Position numbers and translations under genes: made by a program
Notes under the pieces: model-generated
What the model was told of the DNA's origin: nothing
The model's database searches: none
What the model saw: the letters and a program-made list of their open reading frames with translations, nothing else
Assembly (NCBI GenBank): GCA_000697355.1
Contig: JNEN01000869.1
Coordinates: 1 to 42,654, forward strand
From: Syncephalastrum monosporum B8922
Taxonomy: Eukaryota > Mucoromycota > Mucoromycetes > Mucorales > Syncephalastraceae
Length of the DNA: 42,654 nt
Direction: 5' to 3'
Shown here: positions 31,642 to 41,523 of the stretch, piece by piece
How the letters are laid out: each line of letters begins with the position of its first letter
How positions within the stretch are numbered: the stretch's first letter is position 1

Positions 31642-33364
31642 ATGCCCAGTTACCGAAGCTCATCTGAAGTAGTTGAGCATCTGGCTATACAAACGAGTCC
31701 TGCAGGATTGGGACATTCGTGTCTGGATCAGCTTCATCGATCCCATGATTCTCTCTTACACGCACGCAAACCGATAGTGCAAGGGGGTCCCAAGTCCGGG
31801 GTTCACAAAGACACCTATCCACAGCCGTCGCCACCTCAACTCGCCAAGTCAAAAAAACCTAATCAGCGTCGTTATACCATTCAGAGCATGCAACAGTCAA
31901 GGTTTCCCTCTGAGCGCAATCGGGCTCGCAGACTGTCTACCGACATGGACACTTCTCATCGGCAAAAGTACGTCCTCGTCACCGGTGGCGCTGGTTATAT
32001 TGGCTCCCATACCGTCATTGAACTCCTCAACGCGGGATATGCTATCGTTGTTTTGGACAACATGTGCAATTCACACTTGGGTATGTCTTGTACCATTCTT
32101 TTTCTTTTTTTTTTTTCATGCTTAAAGTATTTTATTTTTTGGATCTTATGCAGAGGCACTGCGCCGAGTGGAAAAATTGGCGGGGCGGACGGTTGAATAC
32201 TACGAAGGCGACGTTACTTGCCCTTCTGATCTTGATCGTGTCTTTTGTCTGTACAACTTCTGGGCTGTGATTCATTTCGCTGCAATTAAGGTAACCTTTT
32301 TCAACCTACTTCACTTTCTCTCCCTTTCCTCTCTGTTTTTTCCTGCTTACAAAACGGCGACTCAAACCTTTTCTATTCCTTGCATTTCCTTGCCCAAATC
32401 AGGCCGTCGGCGAATCGACCAAGATCCCCTTAGATTACTATTACAATAATGTCACAGGGTCATTGAACCTGCTCAAGACGATGGACCGCTTTGGTGTCAA
32501 AAACTTTGTGTTCTCCTCAAGCGCGACGGTGTACGGCGAACCCGATACAGTGCCTGTGAACGAATCAGCACGTTTAGGGCCGGTTACGAATCCGTATGGG
32601 CGCACCAAACTATTTGTGGAGGAGATGCTACGCGACCTGTGTGCCTCCGATCCAGAATGGAACGTTTGCCTCTTAAGGTACTCTTCAAAAGAATTACATG
32701 TTACACGCTCTACCCTTTTCCAGCTCGCACTCACTCACACGCATTATCACCTTTATTATGATCATCTTTATCCAGGTACTTCAACCCCGTTGGCGCTCAC
32801 CCGTCCGGTCTCATTGGAGAGCACCCGAACGGTATTCCCAACAACCTCCTCCCCTACGTGATCCGCGTGTTGCAAGGCCATCTACCGTTTGTGCGCATCT
32901 ATGGCGACGACTATGACACGATTGATGGAACCGGCGTTCGGGATTATATTCATGTCTGTGATCTGGCCACAGGACACGTGGCTGCACTGCGCAAGCTCGA
33001 GGAAAAGCCCCGTTGTGTGTCTTATAATCTCGGTACGGGCGAAGGCTATTCGGTCATGCAAATCGTCAAGGCCATGGAACGCATCGCAAACCACCCGATA
33101 GCTTATAAGGTTTGAATTAAAAGCGAAACAGAAAAAATGGAACCCTAAACCACGTTATCTGTCTAGATATGCGATCGCCGGCCAGGAGACATTGCTATCT
33201 GCACAGCTGACGCCTCGTTAGCAAACAAAGATCTGGGATGGTACCCAACACGGACCATGGATGACATGTGTCAAGACATGTGGCGATGGACACGACACAA
33301 TCCTATGGGCTACGACGGACCCTCTACCCTCAACACCGAGTGCAGCGAAACACAACAACAATAA
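31642..33364 (+). CDS. UDP-glucose 4-epimerase (GalE/Gal10-type)
   Basis: Five exons (31642-32080, 32154-32290, 32403-32677, 32776-33109, 33167-33364) give 460 residues. The enzyme interconverts UDP-galactose and UDP-glucose through a bound NAD in the Leloir pathway. Motifs are [11 protein letters not shown] (113-123) for [12 protein letters not shown] (229-237), and the catalytic dyad Tyr257/Lys261 in NPYGRTK, then [11 protein letters not shown] and the C-terminal [16 protein letters not shown] and [13 protein letters not shown]. There is no fused mutarotase domain as in yeast Gal10. The frame opens about 100 residues before the domain; that part is Ser/Gln/Lys-rich and without homology. Met102 (31945) would give 359 residues, the usual size, so the true start may be there. 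The last intron has an unusual donor, GTTTGA. Confidence 0.93.
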
Positions 33365-34673
33365 TGATATGGAGATAACCGCCCATCAACCCAAAAAAAA
33401 GTTACACCTGCTTCTACTTTTCTACACAACTTACACACGCCTCCTTTTTCCTTTTTTTTTTGTTTTTTTGTTTTTCTACATCCCAAGAAAAACCATCACG
33501 CCGTGAAACCGCCTGTTCTGAACCCTACTGCATATACACACACTCACATGCGCACACACACACACACAGACGCACATTCTCTCTCTCTCTCTCTCGCACT
33601 ATTTTTTCTTTTTCCACATCCAATATTCCGCTTACTTCTGATTTTATTCTCTAGCATAATTGCACATTAGTCAACATATATATAATATATATATAACTAG
33701 CCTTGGTTATACTATTTGCGTTTTCTATTAAAAAAGAAAGAATACTGATTCTTAATGGTTCAGTCCACAGGCTGTGAATGAGAGAAGAATAAAGAAACAG
33801 ACGGTTTTAGCATGCAGTGATAGGTAGGACAAGACGGTCTGGGGAAGGGGAGACACAAAAAAAAAGTTAAGTGACCCGCAGGAGCGCACCAACCAATGTG
33901 TGTGCAAGAGTGGGGGTGGGAGGCAAGGGGAAAGGGGGTCTGTAAGCCAAAAACGGCAGGCAGCAACCATATAAAAACAGTCCGGCAAATCCCGCTCGTT
34001 GCACCCGATAAGCGAAGGTTGTGTCGCACATTTGGGCAGCAGCGGGAAGGATGTGCTCTTGCAGTCGGGTATGTCTCCCAAAAAAGAGAAAGGGCTAAAA
34101 ACAAGTGCAGTGCTCTGTCTTCAGATGGAAGGTCCTGGACAAGTTGGGTCAGAAAAAAAAAGAATTTTGGATAAACATGCTGATAGGAGCTCCTAACAGG
34201 TGCGTGTAATAATGCAAAGAAGGAAAGGTGTTTTGTGTGTTGAGGGTTCATATATGTCCAACTTGCTACCGCGTGCAATGTTGACCTCAGCTCCGTCAGA
34301 CCGAATGCTCTCTGACAGATAGAAAGACAGGACGCTGATGATACCGATGCTGATGGTGATCGTGGTGATAATTATATTATTTTTATTATTATGAGCGAGG
34401 GGCGGGGGGTTGGTTGGTTAATAGGATGAGATGGGGTGTTTGAAGAAAAAAGCTCCCCACTGCTTTGCCCCCCCGCCGTAACCCAATCAGCCCCACTTCG
34501 TCTAATACTTGCTCACCTCTTCTCTTTTTTCTCTTGCTTGCTCTGTCTTTTGACTTTTTTCCTCCTCTTCTTTTCTTTCTCTCTCCACTTCTTTTCACTT
34601 TCTTTGTCCTTCACCCCCCCTTAAGACCCACTCCTCCCCTCCATACCCAAACTACCCCCCTTCTTCACAAGAC
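33365..34673. other. Intergenic with simple repeats, epimerase to casein kinase
   Basis: About 1.3 kb. It contains CA-rich (33537-33570) and CT (33577-33595) microsatellites, an AT-rich palindromic zone near 33680-33700 and a long pyrimidine-rich stretch before the kinase start (34500-34670). Minus-strand frames at 33752-34278 overlap each other in two frames and lack motifs. No gene was accepted. Confidence 0.5.
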
Positions 34674-36512
34674 ATGGCTGGAAACCACCGTCAGCCGTCG
34701 ACATCGGCCAATTTACCTTCTTCCCATAATGTCGTTGGCGTTCATTTCAAAGTGGGCAAAAAGATTGGCGAAGGCAGTTTTGGCATCATCTACGAAGGTT
34801 TTTATCTTTTTTTCTCCTCCCGTTTTACTTCTTGGACTGTTCAGCTGACTTCTTTATTTTGCTCTTCTCATGGACAGGCACCAATCTGCTCAACAGTCAA
34901 CAAGTCGCCATCAAATTCGAGCCTCGAAAGAGCGATGCGCCTCAGCTGCGGGACGAGTATCGAACCTACAAAATTATGGCCGGGACAAGTAGGTGTCCTA
35001 TACACTGCTTTTACTTGATTAGGTTTACTGAGGATGAACCCATGCATACCTTTTTTATTTTACCCGTAGATGGTATTCCCACGGCTTACTATTTTGGCCA
35101 AGAAGGTCTGCACAATGTCCTTGTGATCGATTTGCTGGGCCCCAGTCTGGAAGACATGTTTGATATCTGCGGCCGCCGTTTCTCAACCAAGACTGTCGCT
35201 ATGTTGGCCAAACAAATGGTACCTGGACTGAACTCTTCTCTCGCCTCACATTATACTCATCCATCCTTCTTCCTTAAAATTCCTAGCTCTCGCGCGTTCA
35301 GACCATCCACGAAAAGAACCTGATTTACCGTGACATCAAGCCCGATAACTTCTTAATAGGCAAGCCCGATACCAAGATGGCAAACAATATCTTTGTTGTC
35401 GATTTTGGCATGGCCAAGGTAAGAAACGAAGACCTATAAAAAAGATGCAATCTTCCATCAAACGTCCATCGATACGGGAAAGAGAAAGCTCAGGAGGCTT
35501 TGTCTTTCAGGTTTATTGATCGACTCTAAATGGAGCCAAACATCCTCATCACTAACTTCCAATCCTTCGCCTTCTCTGTTGTGGCTGTTTATGGTCCATA
35601 GCTGTACCGTGACCCAAAGACGAAGCAACATATCCCTTACCGTGAACGCAAGAGTCTCTCTGGAACTGCGCGGTACATGAGCATTAACACTCACCTGGGT
35701 CGAGGTAACGAATTCATAAAGACTGCCATCGATCGGTTGATTCACACTTGTGCTTTTTTTTTTTTTATTAATAGAGCAATCTCGGCGGGATGATCTGGAG
35801 TCGCTCGGACACGTTTTCATGTACTTTTTGCGGGGTTCGCTGCCTTGGCAAGGTCTGAAGGCCGCCACCAACAAGCAGAAGTACGAGAAAATCGGCGAGA
35901 AGAAGCAGAGCACGGCCGTCAAAGACCTATGCGAAGGCTTTCCCGGTATGTATGCAGCCTTATCATTTACGTTCCCTGTCACTCATCATGCCTTATATTT
36001 CTTAAAATAGAGGAATTCTCTATATACCTGCAGTATGTCCGCAAGCTCGGATTTGACGAGACGCCCGACTACGACTTTATGCGCGGCCTGTTTACCAAGG
36101 TGATCCGCGATATGGGCGACGTGGAAGATGGTGTTTATGACTGGATGCTGCTGAACAACGGCAAGGGCTGGGAGGTAAGGATATCATTCTTTACGACCAT
36201 TGCATGAATGCATCGCTTATGCCACTGCCTTCTATTTCCCTGCCTTAGACTCTATCCAGACGACACACGTCACGACACCACCATCACCACCAGACTGCGG
36301 CCAAGAAGCCTGCTGCAGACAAGCGTCTGACGGCAGAAACCCAGGACAAGACCCATGCTAATCTGCAGCAGCAGAATGGTCATGCTAATGCGGCCGAATT
36401 TAGACCCGCAAACCACCAGCAACAGCAGCAGCCTAACTATCATGCACCGGCCAAGAAACCCTCCTTCTGGTCTAAAGTCAAATCTGTCGCGACCTGTGGT
36501 CTTTGCGAGTAG
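34674..36512 (+). CDS. Casein kinase I, Yck-like
   Basis: Eight exons (34674-34797, 34878-34988, 35070-35218, 35287-35418, 35602-35704, 35775-35945, 36011-36174, 36249-36512) give 405 residues. It is a Ser/Thr kinase with GEGSFG (32-37), Lys54, Asp144 in [10 protein letters not shown] and DFG (167-169). The CK1 signature [17 protein letters not shown] replaces the usual APE region, and [20 protein letters not shown] is typical of the plasma-membrane Yck branch. That branch acts in nutrient-sensor signalling, endocytosis and polarity. The C-terminal tail is His/Gln-rich (a run of five His, a run of five Gln) and ends basic plus two Cys ([13 protein letters not shown]), which could be palmitoylated although it is not the usual CC end. 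The first intron donor is weak (GTTTTT), but splicing there is needed to restore the glycine loop. Confidence 0.94.
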
Positions 36513-36974
36513 TCGCTGTCTACTATTATTATTATTATTACTTTTGATCCTCCCCAGCACATCGGTCGCAAACCCTCACCGGCTCTATTTCTTTTCTTTT
36601 CTTTTTTTTTGTTTTTTCTCTACGTATCGACACACACACACACACACACACGCAACCGCAAATCAGCATCATATACACACACATCCACGCAAACACATTC
36701 AATCGCACACCAGCACACGTCTTTTTCTTTTCCACTCAGCACACGAAAACCAACTCCACAATAATGCAGCCCTGACTGCATAGGCGAGCAGGCATACGGA
36801 TGACCCTTATTTCTTGATTTTCTTCCTTCCTTTTTTCCTTAACTCCCTCCTTTTTTTTTTGTTCCTCCTCCTGCTCTTATATAATCTAACACATGCATTT
36901 GTTCAATAAACAACAAGAGAGGCCCTTTTTTATTTACACACGTAATGCAAAACGATGGAAAGTATGGGTAAGGT
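36513..36974. other. Convergent 3' region with microsatellites
   Basis: About 460 bp between two convergent stops. It holds an ATT run just after the kinase stop (36523-36540), a CA microsatellite at about 36631-36650, T-runs and AATAAA at 36905-36910. Probably the two 3' untranslated regions. Confidence 0.6.
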
Positions 36975-39352
36975 TCAAGCGAAGCCGATCTGATCCATGA
37001 TGCTGGGTACTGCATCTCTGTAGCTTGTATGACCCTCCAACTCAAGCTGGATATTTTCTACACGCACGTTCTTGACGGGTTTCAACCCCGCAACGTCCGA
37101 ATCCATTGAATGCATACGGTATACAAAAGCTTCAAGAGTAGTTTGTGATAGGGTTAGCCACCCGCTCCAAAAGAAGGGTCACCCCTTTGCCAATCTTTTA
37201 CCTAATACCCAGTCTTCGTTTGTATAGCAGTTGATACAGCGGCCGGATACGACTGAAAGGCAATTCTGCCATTCTTGTGTTGCCTCGTCTCCGCACGAGA
37301 TGGGCGCTCCCATGAGAACCACGTGGTCAATGAGATCCTTGTGTCCCCGTGCATACAATTCCTTGAGACAGCTCCAGATGACGAGACAACCGCAGCTGTA
37401 ACCGACCTGGTGTCGTAGAATGAAGGGCGCGTTAGCAATCGAGTGAGTGATTTGAATTTTGTGTTTGTACGACGACGCGGAAAAAGTGCGTGCCCGCGTG
37501 TTAAATTCATATGGTACATTAGATACTTGCCAGACTACAGGGCCGGTTACCCTGGACACGTTCTTCGAGGATGTCCGCCAGGACCTCGCCAGCCTTGCGG
37601 CTCCGATCCGCTGCGATTTGCCACGGGTTGTCTAGGACGTCTGCGAGTTTCATCAGCGTGGCAGGCAATGCGACGGCAGCTACCGTATTGAAAAGGAGGG
37701 GCAGGAGCATAAGATCATAGAGAGCCCGATTTTTTCAGTAAAGCTTAGTATTAGATGCTTCGGATGACGATGGTCATTGTTATTCGTATTACCAAAGAAG
37801 GCTTTGAGAGCCGTCTGCTTGGCTACCTCGACGCCGGCGTATCGAAGTGCCTGGTTGCGCACAAATTTCTGAAAAGCAGCGCCGAGGTCCATCAGTGCAT
37901 CGGTCTCATACTCCATGCAGAAAATATCATTGTAGTTCTTGGACCGAGCAAAGGACTGCTCCCACGGTGTCTATATGGGTCGTACATGATCAGTTTGTTG
38001 CCCTGTTCTATGTGCACAGACAATGATACATACCATAGTTTCGTTCTTGTCGTCCAGTATAAATCCGGAAACACACACCGTGCACTATGAGAGCGTGTGA
38101 GTTGACGCAATGTCTGTGTGTCCATGTGTGTGTGTGTCACCCTGCTTTCCTCATTACCTGAAGCGTCGGAATGGGCGGGAGATCAGCGTCGTTTAGAATC
38201 TGTTGAAAGCCGAGTTCTTGCAACCCGCGGTTCCGGCGATGCATTTTCCAGCCTAGGTAGAACTCGTCTCAGTACCCAATGTTTACGTGTTGCGTCATGC
38301 CGCTCAGAGTCTTCTTCAGTGCTACCTGCCAATCCACCACCTGTGTAGAACAACAGCGAGTAATTAATATGGATAGGAGCTAACGACGATAGATTTGCAT
38401 TACCTGTGAGTCCAAAGACACTGGTGACAAGGGCCACACCACCGGCAGTGGCAAAAAAGGTCGCACCCGTGATACCTAGCATCAGGAAAAAAAAAAAAAA
38501 GAACGACGCTTGAGCTCAAACGGTACCTTCAAGCGAATAGGTACATACCAGCAAGCAAAGGGGCCAGCATGGGAGCAGCCAATCCACCGGTAAGCGCAAT
38601 GAGTGCACCACCACCAATGACGCCAGCCCCTGTAGCGATCCAGCGCATGGTGGTCTTCTTCTTGTTGGAGGCTTCCATGGCTTTTTGAGAGGAGGCCTGC
38701 ATCAACTGGGCGCGATCCTCGAGGTTAGGATCCTTGTCGACATCGCTAGACTCTTGAAGCGCAAAGTACATTTGCTGAGCAACACTGCGCTCGACAGCGG
38801 TGACATCCATCGGTGTGAGGTCCAAGACGCGCGCCAGCACGAAAAAGAAACGACGTGCGCGTGCGTCGTAGGTCATGCTAATATTTATGAATAAAAATGA
38901 AAAATTCATGCATACACAGCGCCTTTTGTCGCTTCTTACTTTGTCTTCTCTTGCTTTTCCTTGGCGGCTTCATCCAGGTCAAGCGAAACAGCGAGAAAGT
39001 CAACAAGCACCTCGATGCGGACATCCCGTTTGTCCGATGACAAAAGTGCCTTGGCTCGATCGAGTGGCATGGGCTGAGCAGCTGTCATCCAGGAGGGCTC
39101 AGTGAAAAAGCGCGCCATCGTTTGCTCATGTGTCTTACCGAGATCTTCCTGTCTGAGTTGGAGATAATGGAGCATGCGTGTCCACCATGCACGCGGCCAA
39201 GCATCATCGCGCAGAATGTGTTCGAGTTCAGACAGGGCTTGGCCGGAACAGCGTGCAATAGCGTGTTTTTGCTCGACACTCCAGTTGTCGGCCGAAAGCT
39301 GGACTGCAGGCGAGGGTTGTTCGTTTCGATTGGGTTTCAGCTTCTCGAACAT
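36975..39352 (-). CDS. DUF726/TMCO4-family membrane hydrolase-like protein (Mil1-like)
   Basis: Ten exons give 553 residues (39352-38940, 38877-38549, 38475-38404, 38340-38326, 38252-38158, 38084-38034, 37970-37793, 37679-37531, 37406-37202, 37129-36975). The family (yeast Mil1/YFL034W, human TMCO4) has glycine-rich membrane segments followed by an alpha/beta-hydrolase fold. Here hydrophobic segments (about 210-265; IATGAGVIGGGALIALTGG, ITGATFFATAGGVALVTSVF) lead into GWKMHRRNRGLQE, CVSGFILDD, MEYETDALMDLG and the nucleophile elbow VGYSCG (Ser438). Yeast Mil1 binds an AP-1 adaptor variant at endosomes; a trafficking or lipid role here is inferred. Exon 4 is only 15 nt. The intron between exons 8 and 9 starts with GC (GCAAGT at 37530); only this choice keeps frame and restores RPCSLVGYSCG. 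Confidence 0.88.
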
Positions 39353-39602
39353 AAGTAGTGGTATATCGTACTGGGGTGATATAATATAAAGAAGAAAGGA
39401 TACAGTGCAGCCAGCCAGAAAAAGTCAGAAGGAAAATGAAAAGGGTTTATAATCGAGGCCGAGGGATCAGGTTGCACAAACTCTCGGTTTTTTCATGCGC
39501 TCATCGCGTTACATGATTATACCCTGCTGACGTCGCCGTCAATACCGAACAAATATCACATCGCTGAGGTTCTTCTCTGGCGAATATAGTATAACATCTT
39601 TA

Positions 39603-40463
39603 TTAATCCAAATCACGATACTCGCCCTCGATGACTTTGGGCTGCGGGGAGAGTGGCACGCTCTCTTCGGCATGCCACCCAGGCGCACTGACACGCACGT
39701 CCTTCAGACGCAAGTGCTCTTTTTCACCTCCCTCCACGACCGCAGACGCGCGAATGACGCAGCTCCCGCCGCGGTAATCCGCCGTGCGATTGTCTTGGGC
39801 CCAAAACTGAACCTCGATCACCTTCTTCTTTTTGCCATTGATATCGATATCGGAGGTGCTGATCGAGTGTGCCGGGAAATAGACGAGGTCGCGGATATGG
39901 TCCATGCCCAGCTCATCGACGAGTGCACGATGGCCTTGTTCCGTCGCACCCCACGCGATCACTTGGTCCATGGCCAGCTGCCGCACTTCTTCGGCTGCTC
40001 GATGACTGCCGACCTGGCTCTGAAGCAAGCCAAACAGGCTGTTGGCGGCCGGCGCCAGGTTGCTGTTCTGAATAATGTCCCACCACCGAGACGTCGCTCG
40101 CCAGACACGCCAGCTCACCAGCGCAGCCGTGCCGCCCAGTACTATCCAAAAGGCGGGCCCAAGGATGGACCCGATCGCAAAGAGACCGCTGGCGGTGCCG
40201 AGCGCTGCCAGTCGTCGCTTGCCTTTGCTGGCCGTCGCAATGTAGACTGGAATACGCCACCATGAAAATGCCCGGATCTGCTGCTGGTTCTGGTGCTGCT
40301 GGAGAGGATACGCCTGCGTACGTCCTACCAAGGCCGTCGGATAGTGATGTTGTTCTACTGGACCGCCCAACGCGCGTGGGCGATGGATCACTCGAAGAAG
40401 GTGCGGCACAGGACGCCGTGCGGCCACTGTTGTGGACGACCGCAATAAGTTCTGCAGTAGCAT
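39603..40463 (-). CDS. Unknown mitochondrial-type membrane protein, 286 residues
   Basis: A single-exon frame of 286 residues, the longest unspliced gene of its cluster; no family recognised. Residues 1-70 are rich in Arg, Gln and Ser with few acidic residues and end in QQQIRAFSWWRIP, which looks like a mitochondrial presequence with a cleavage site near IRAFS. A long hydrophobic stretch at about 85-120 (LAALGTASGLFAIGSILGPA, FWIVLGGTAALVSW) makes one or two membrane passes. The remaining soluble part has DLVYFPAHSISTSDIDINGK and IEVQFWAQDN, suggesting a beta-rich domain of the kind seen in Tim21-like or assembly proteins, but this is only an impression. It lies 250 bp upstream of the DUF726 start and 143 bp downstream of the HIT stop, all on the minus strand. 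Confidence 0.78.
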   Translation of the reverse strand: MLLQNLLRSSTTVAARRPVPHLLRVIHRPRALGGPVEQHHYPTALVGRTQAYPLQQHQNQQQIRAFSWWRIPVYIATASKGKRRLAALGTASGLFAIGSILGPAFWIVLGGTAALVSWRVWRATSRWWDIIQNSNLAPAANSLFGLLQSQVGSHRAAEEVRQLAMDQVIAWGATEQGHRALVDELGMDHIRDLVYFPAHSISTSDIDINGKKKKVIEVQFWAQDNRTADYRGGSCVIRASAVVEGGEKEHLRLKDVRVSAPGWHAEESVPLSPQPKVIEGEYRDLD

Positions 40464-40606
40464 GTGAAGTAGAAAAAAAATAAAAGAGAGACCAGAAAAA
40501 AAAAGTAAAAAGTAAACAGAGCGTCAAAAGAACATCCATCGGGAGTTTTCCCCCTTCCCTCCTCTCATTCTTTTTTTTTATTGTTATTATTATTTTATCA
40601 TCATTA

Positions 40607-41385
40607 TCACAAATTGCCCTTGACTTGTTCGTATTTTGCCTTGAGCTCGTCCTGCGACGGCTTGATGGGCTTCCAGCGCACTCCAAGGCCGGTCTCCTCG
40701 TTCGGCTTGGGAATGACATGGAAATGGACATGCGGGACAGCCTAATCATTCCCTTAAATACAGATATCCTGTTGAGGCAGCTCCACATTACCTGGTTGGC
40801 CAGCTTGCCATTGTTCTACCAGATAATAAAAAATCAAATGGTTGGTCGCTCCAAGACATCCCTTGTTCTCTGTTCAAATTACCTGAAGCACATTGTATTG
40901 GCTCAATTTAGCAGCTGTGGCGATCTTTTTCGCGACGGGAAGTGCATCTGCCAGGTATTCATCTGGCACTTGATGGAAAAACTCAGCATGGTCTAATTCC
41001 AGTTGATGTTGCGTGAGAACGAGTCGTTTTCGAGAAGAATCATCTTACACTTGGGGATGACAAGCTATAAAAGAACAAGAAACGCGTCAAGAAGATTTGA
41101 AAGAACGTGACTTTGGATCTTTACCATGTGTCCTTCGCTCAAGGGATCAATGTCCATGAAGGAGAAGCTGCGTCATGGTTTTAATTAAGTCGACTTGAGC
41201 TTTGAGAGAGTGTGCGCCTTTCTACTTACGTCTTGTCGGTCTCAACCAACTTCATGGAGGGAATGTTACCCCTATAGACCGATGTTAGGAAACATACAAA
41301 GACTAGAGCACGAATAACAAGAATAAACTTACTTGATGATCTTGCAAAAGATGCAATCGTCTGAGAGATGGTTGTGAGTAGACAT
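40607..41385 (-). CDS. HNT1: HIT family hydrolase, HINT/Hnt1-type
   Basis: Seven exons (41385-41333, 41271-41230, 41167-41125, 41064-41049, 40992-40883, 40815-40792, 40741-40607) give 140 residues, the normal HINT size. HINT proteins cleave AMP-lysine and other phosphoramidates. The N-terminal CIFCKIIKGNIPS carries the zinc-type cysteines, MDIDPLSEGHMLVIPK follows, and the histidine triad H100-V-H102-F-H104 lies in VPHVHFHVIPKP, with His102 the expected nucleophile. The tail (SQDELKAKYEQVKGNL) is a little longer than in yeast Hnt1. Two exons are very short (16 and 24 nt), yet the frame and the family sequence need them. The inverted repeat begins about 140 bp upstream of the ATG. The nearest alternative is another HIT branch, but the CIFC start favours HINT. 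Confidence 0.92.
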
Positions 41386-41523
41386 TGTGCGCTTCGAGAT
41401 TGAAGAACGAAGAAGAAAAGGACGTAAAAGTGGCGTGTGAGCGAGAAAATGCATGAAGCTGCGTGTTTCACCGAACACACTTCCTGCCATTTTTTTCCCT
41501 TTAACTCGGAACTTCAATTCTAG

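Noticed and set aside
33752..34278. Two overlapping minus-strand frames (109 and 172 codons)
   Set aside because: Different frames over the same low-complexity DNA; no homology or splice signals that extend them.
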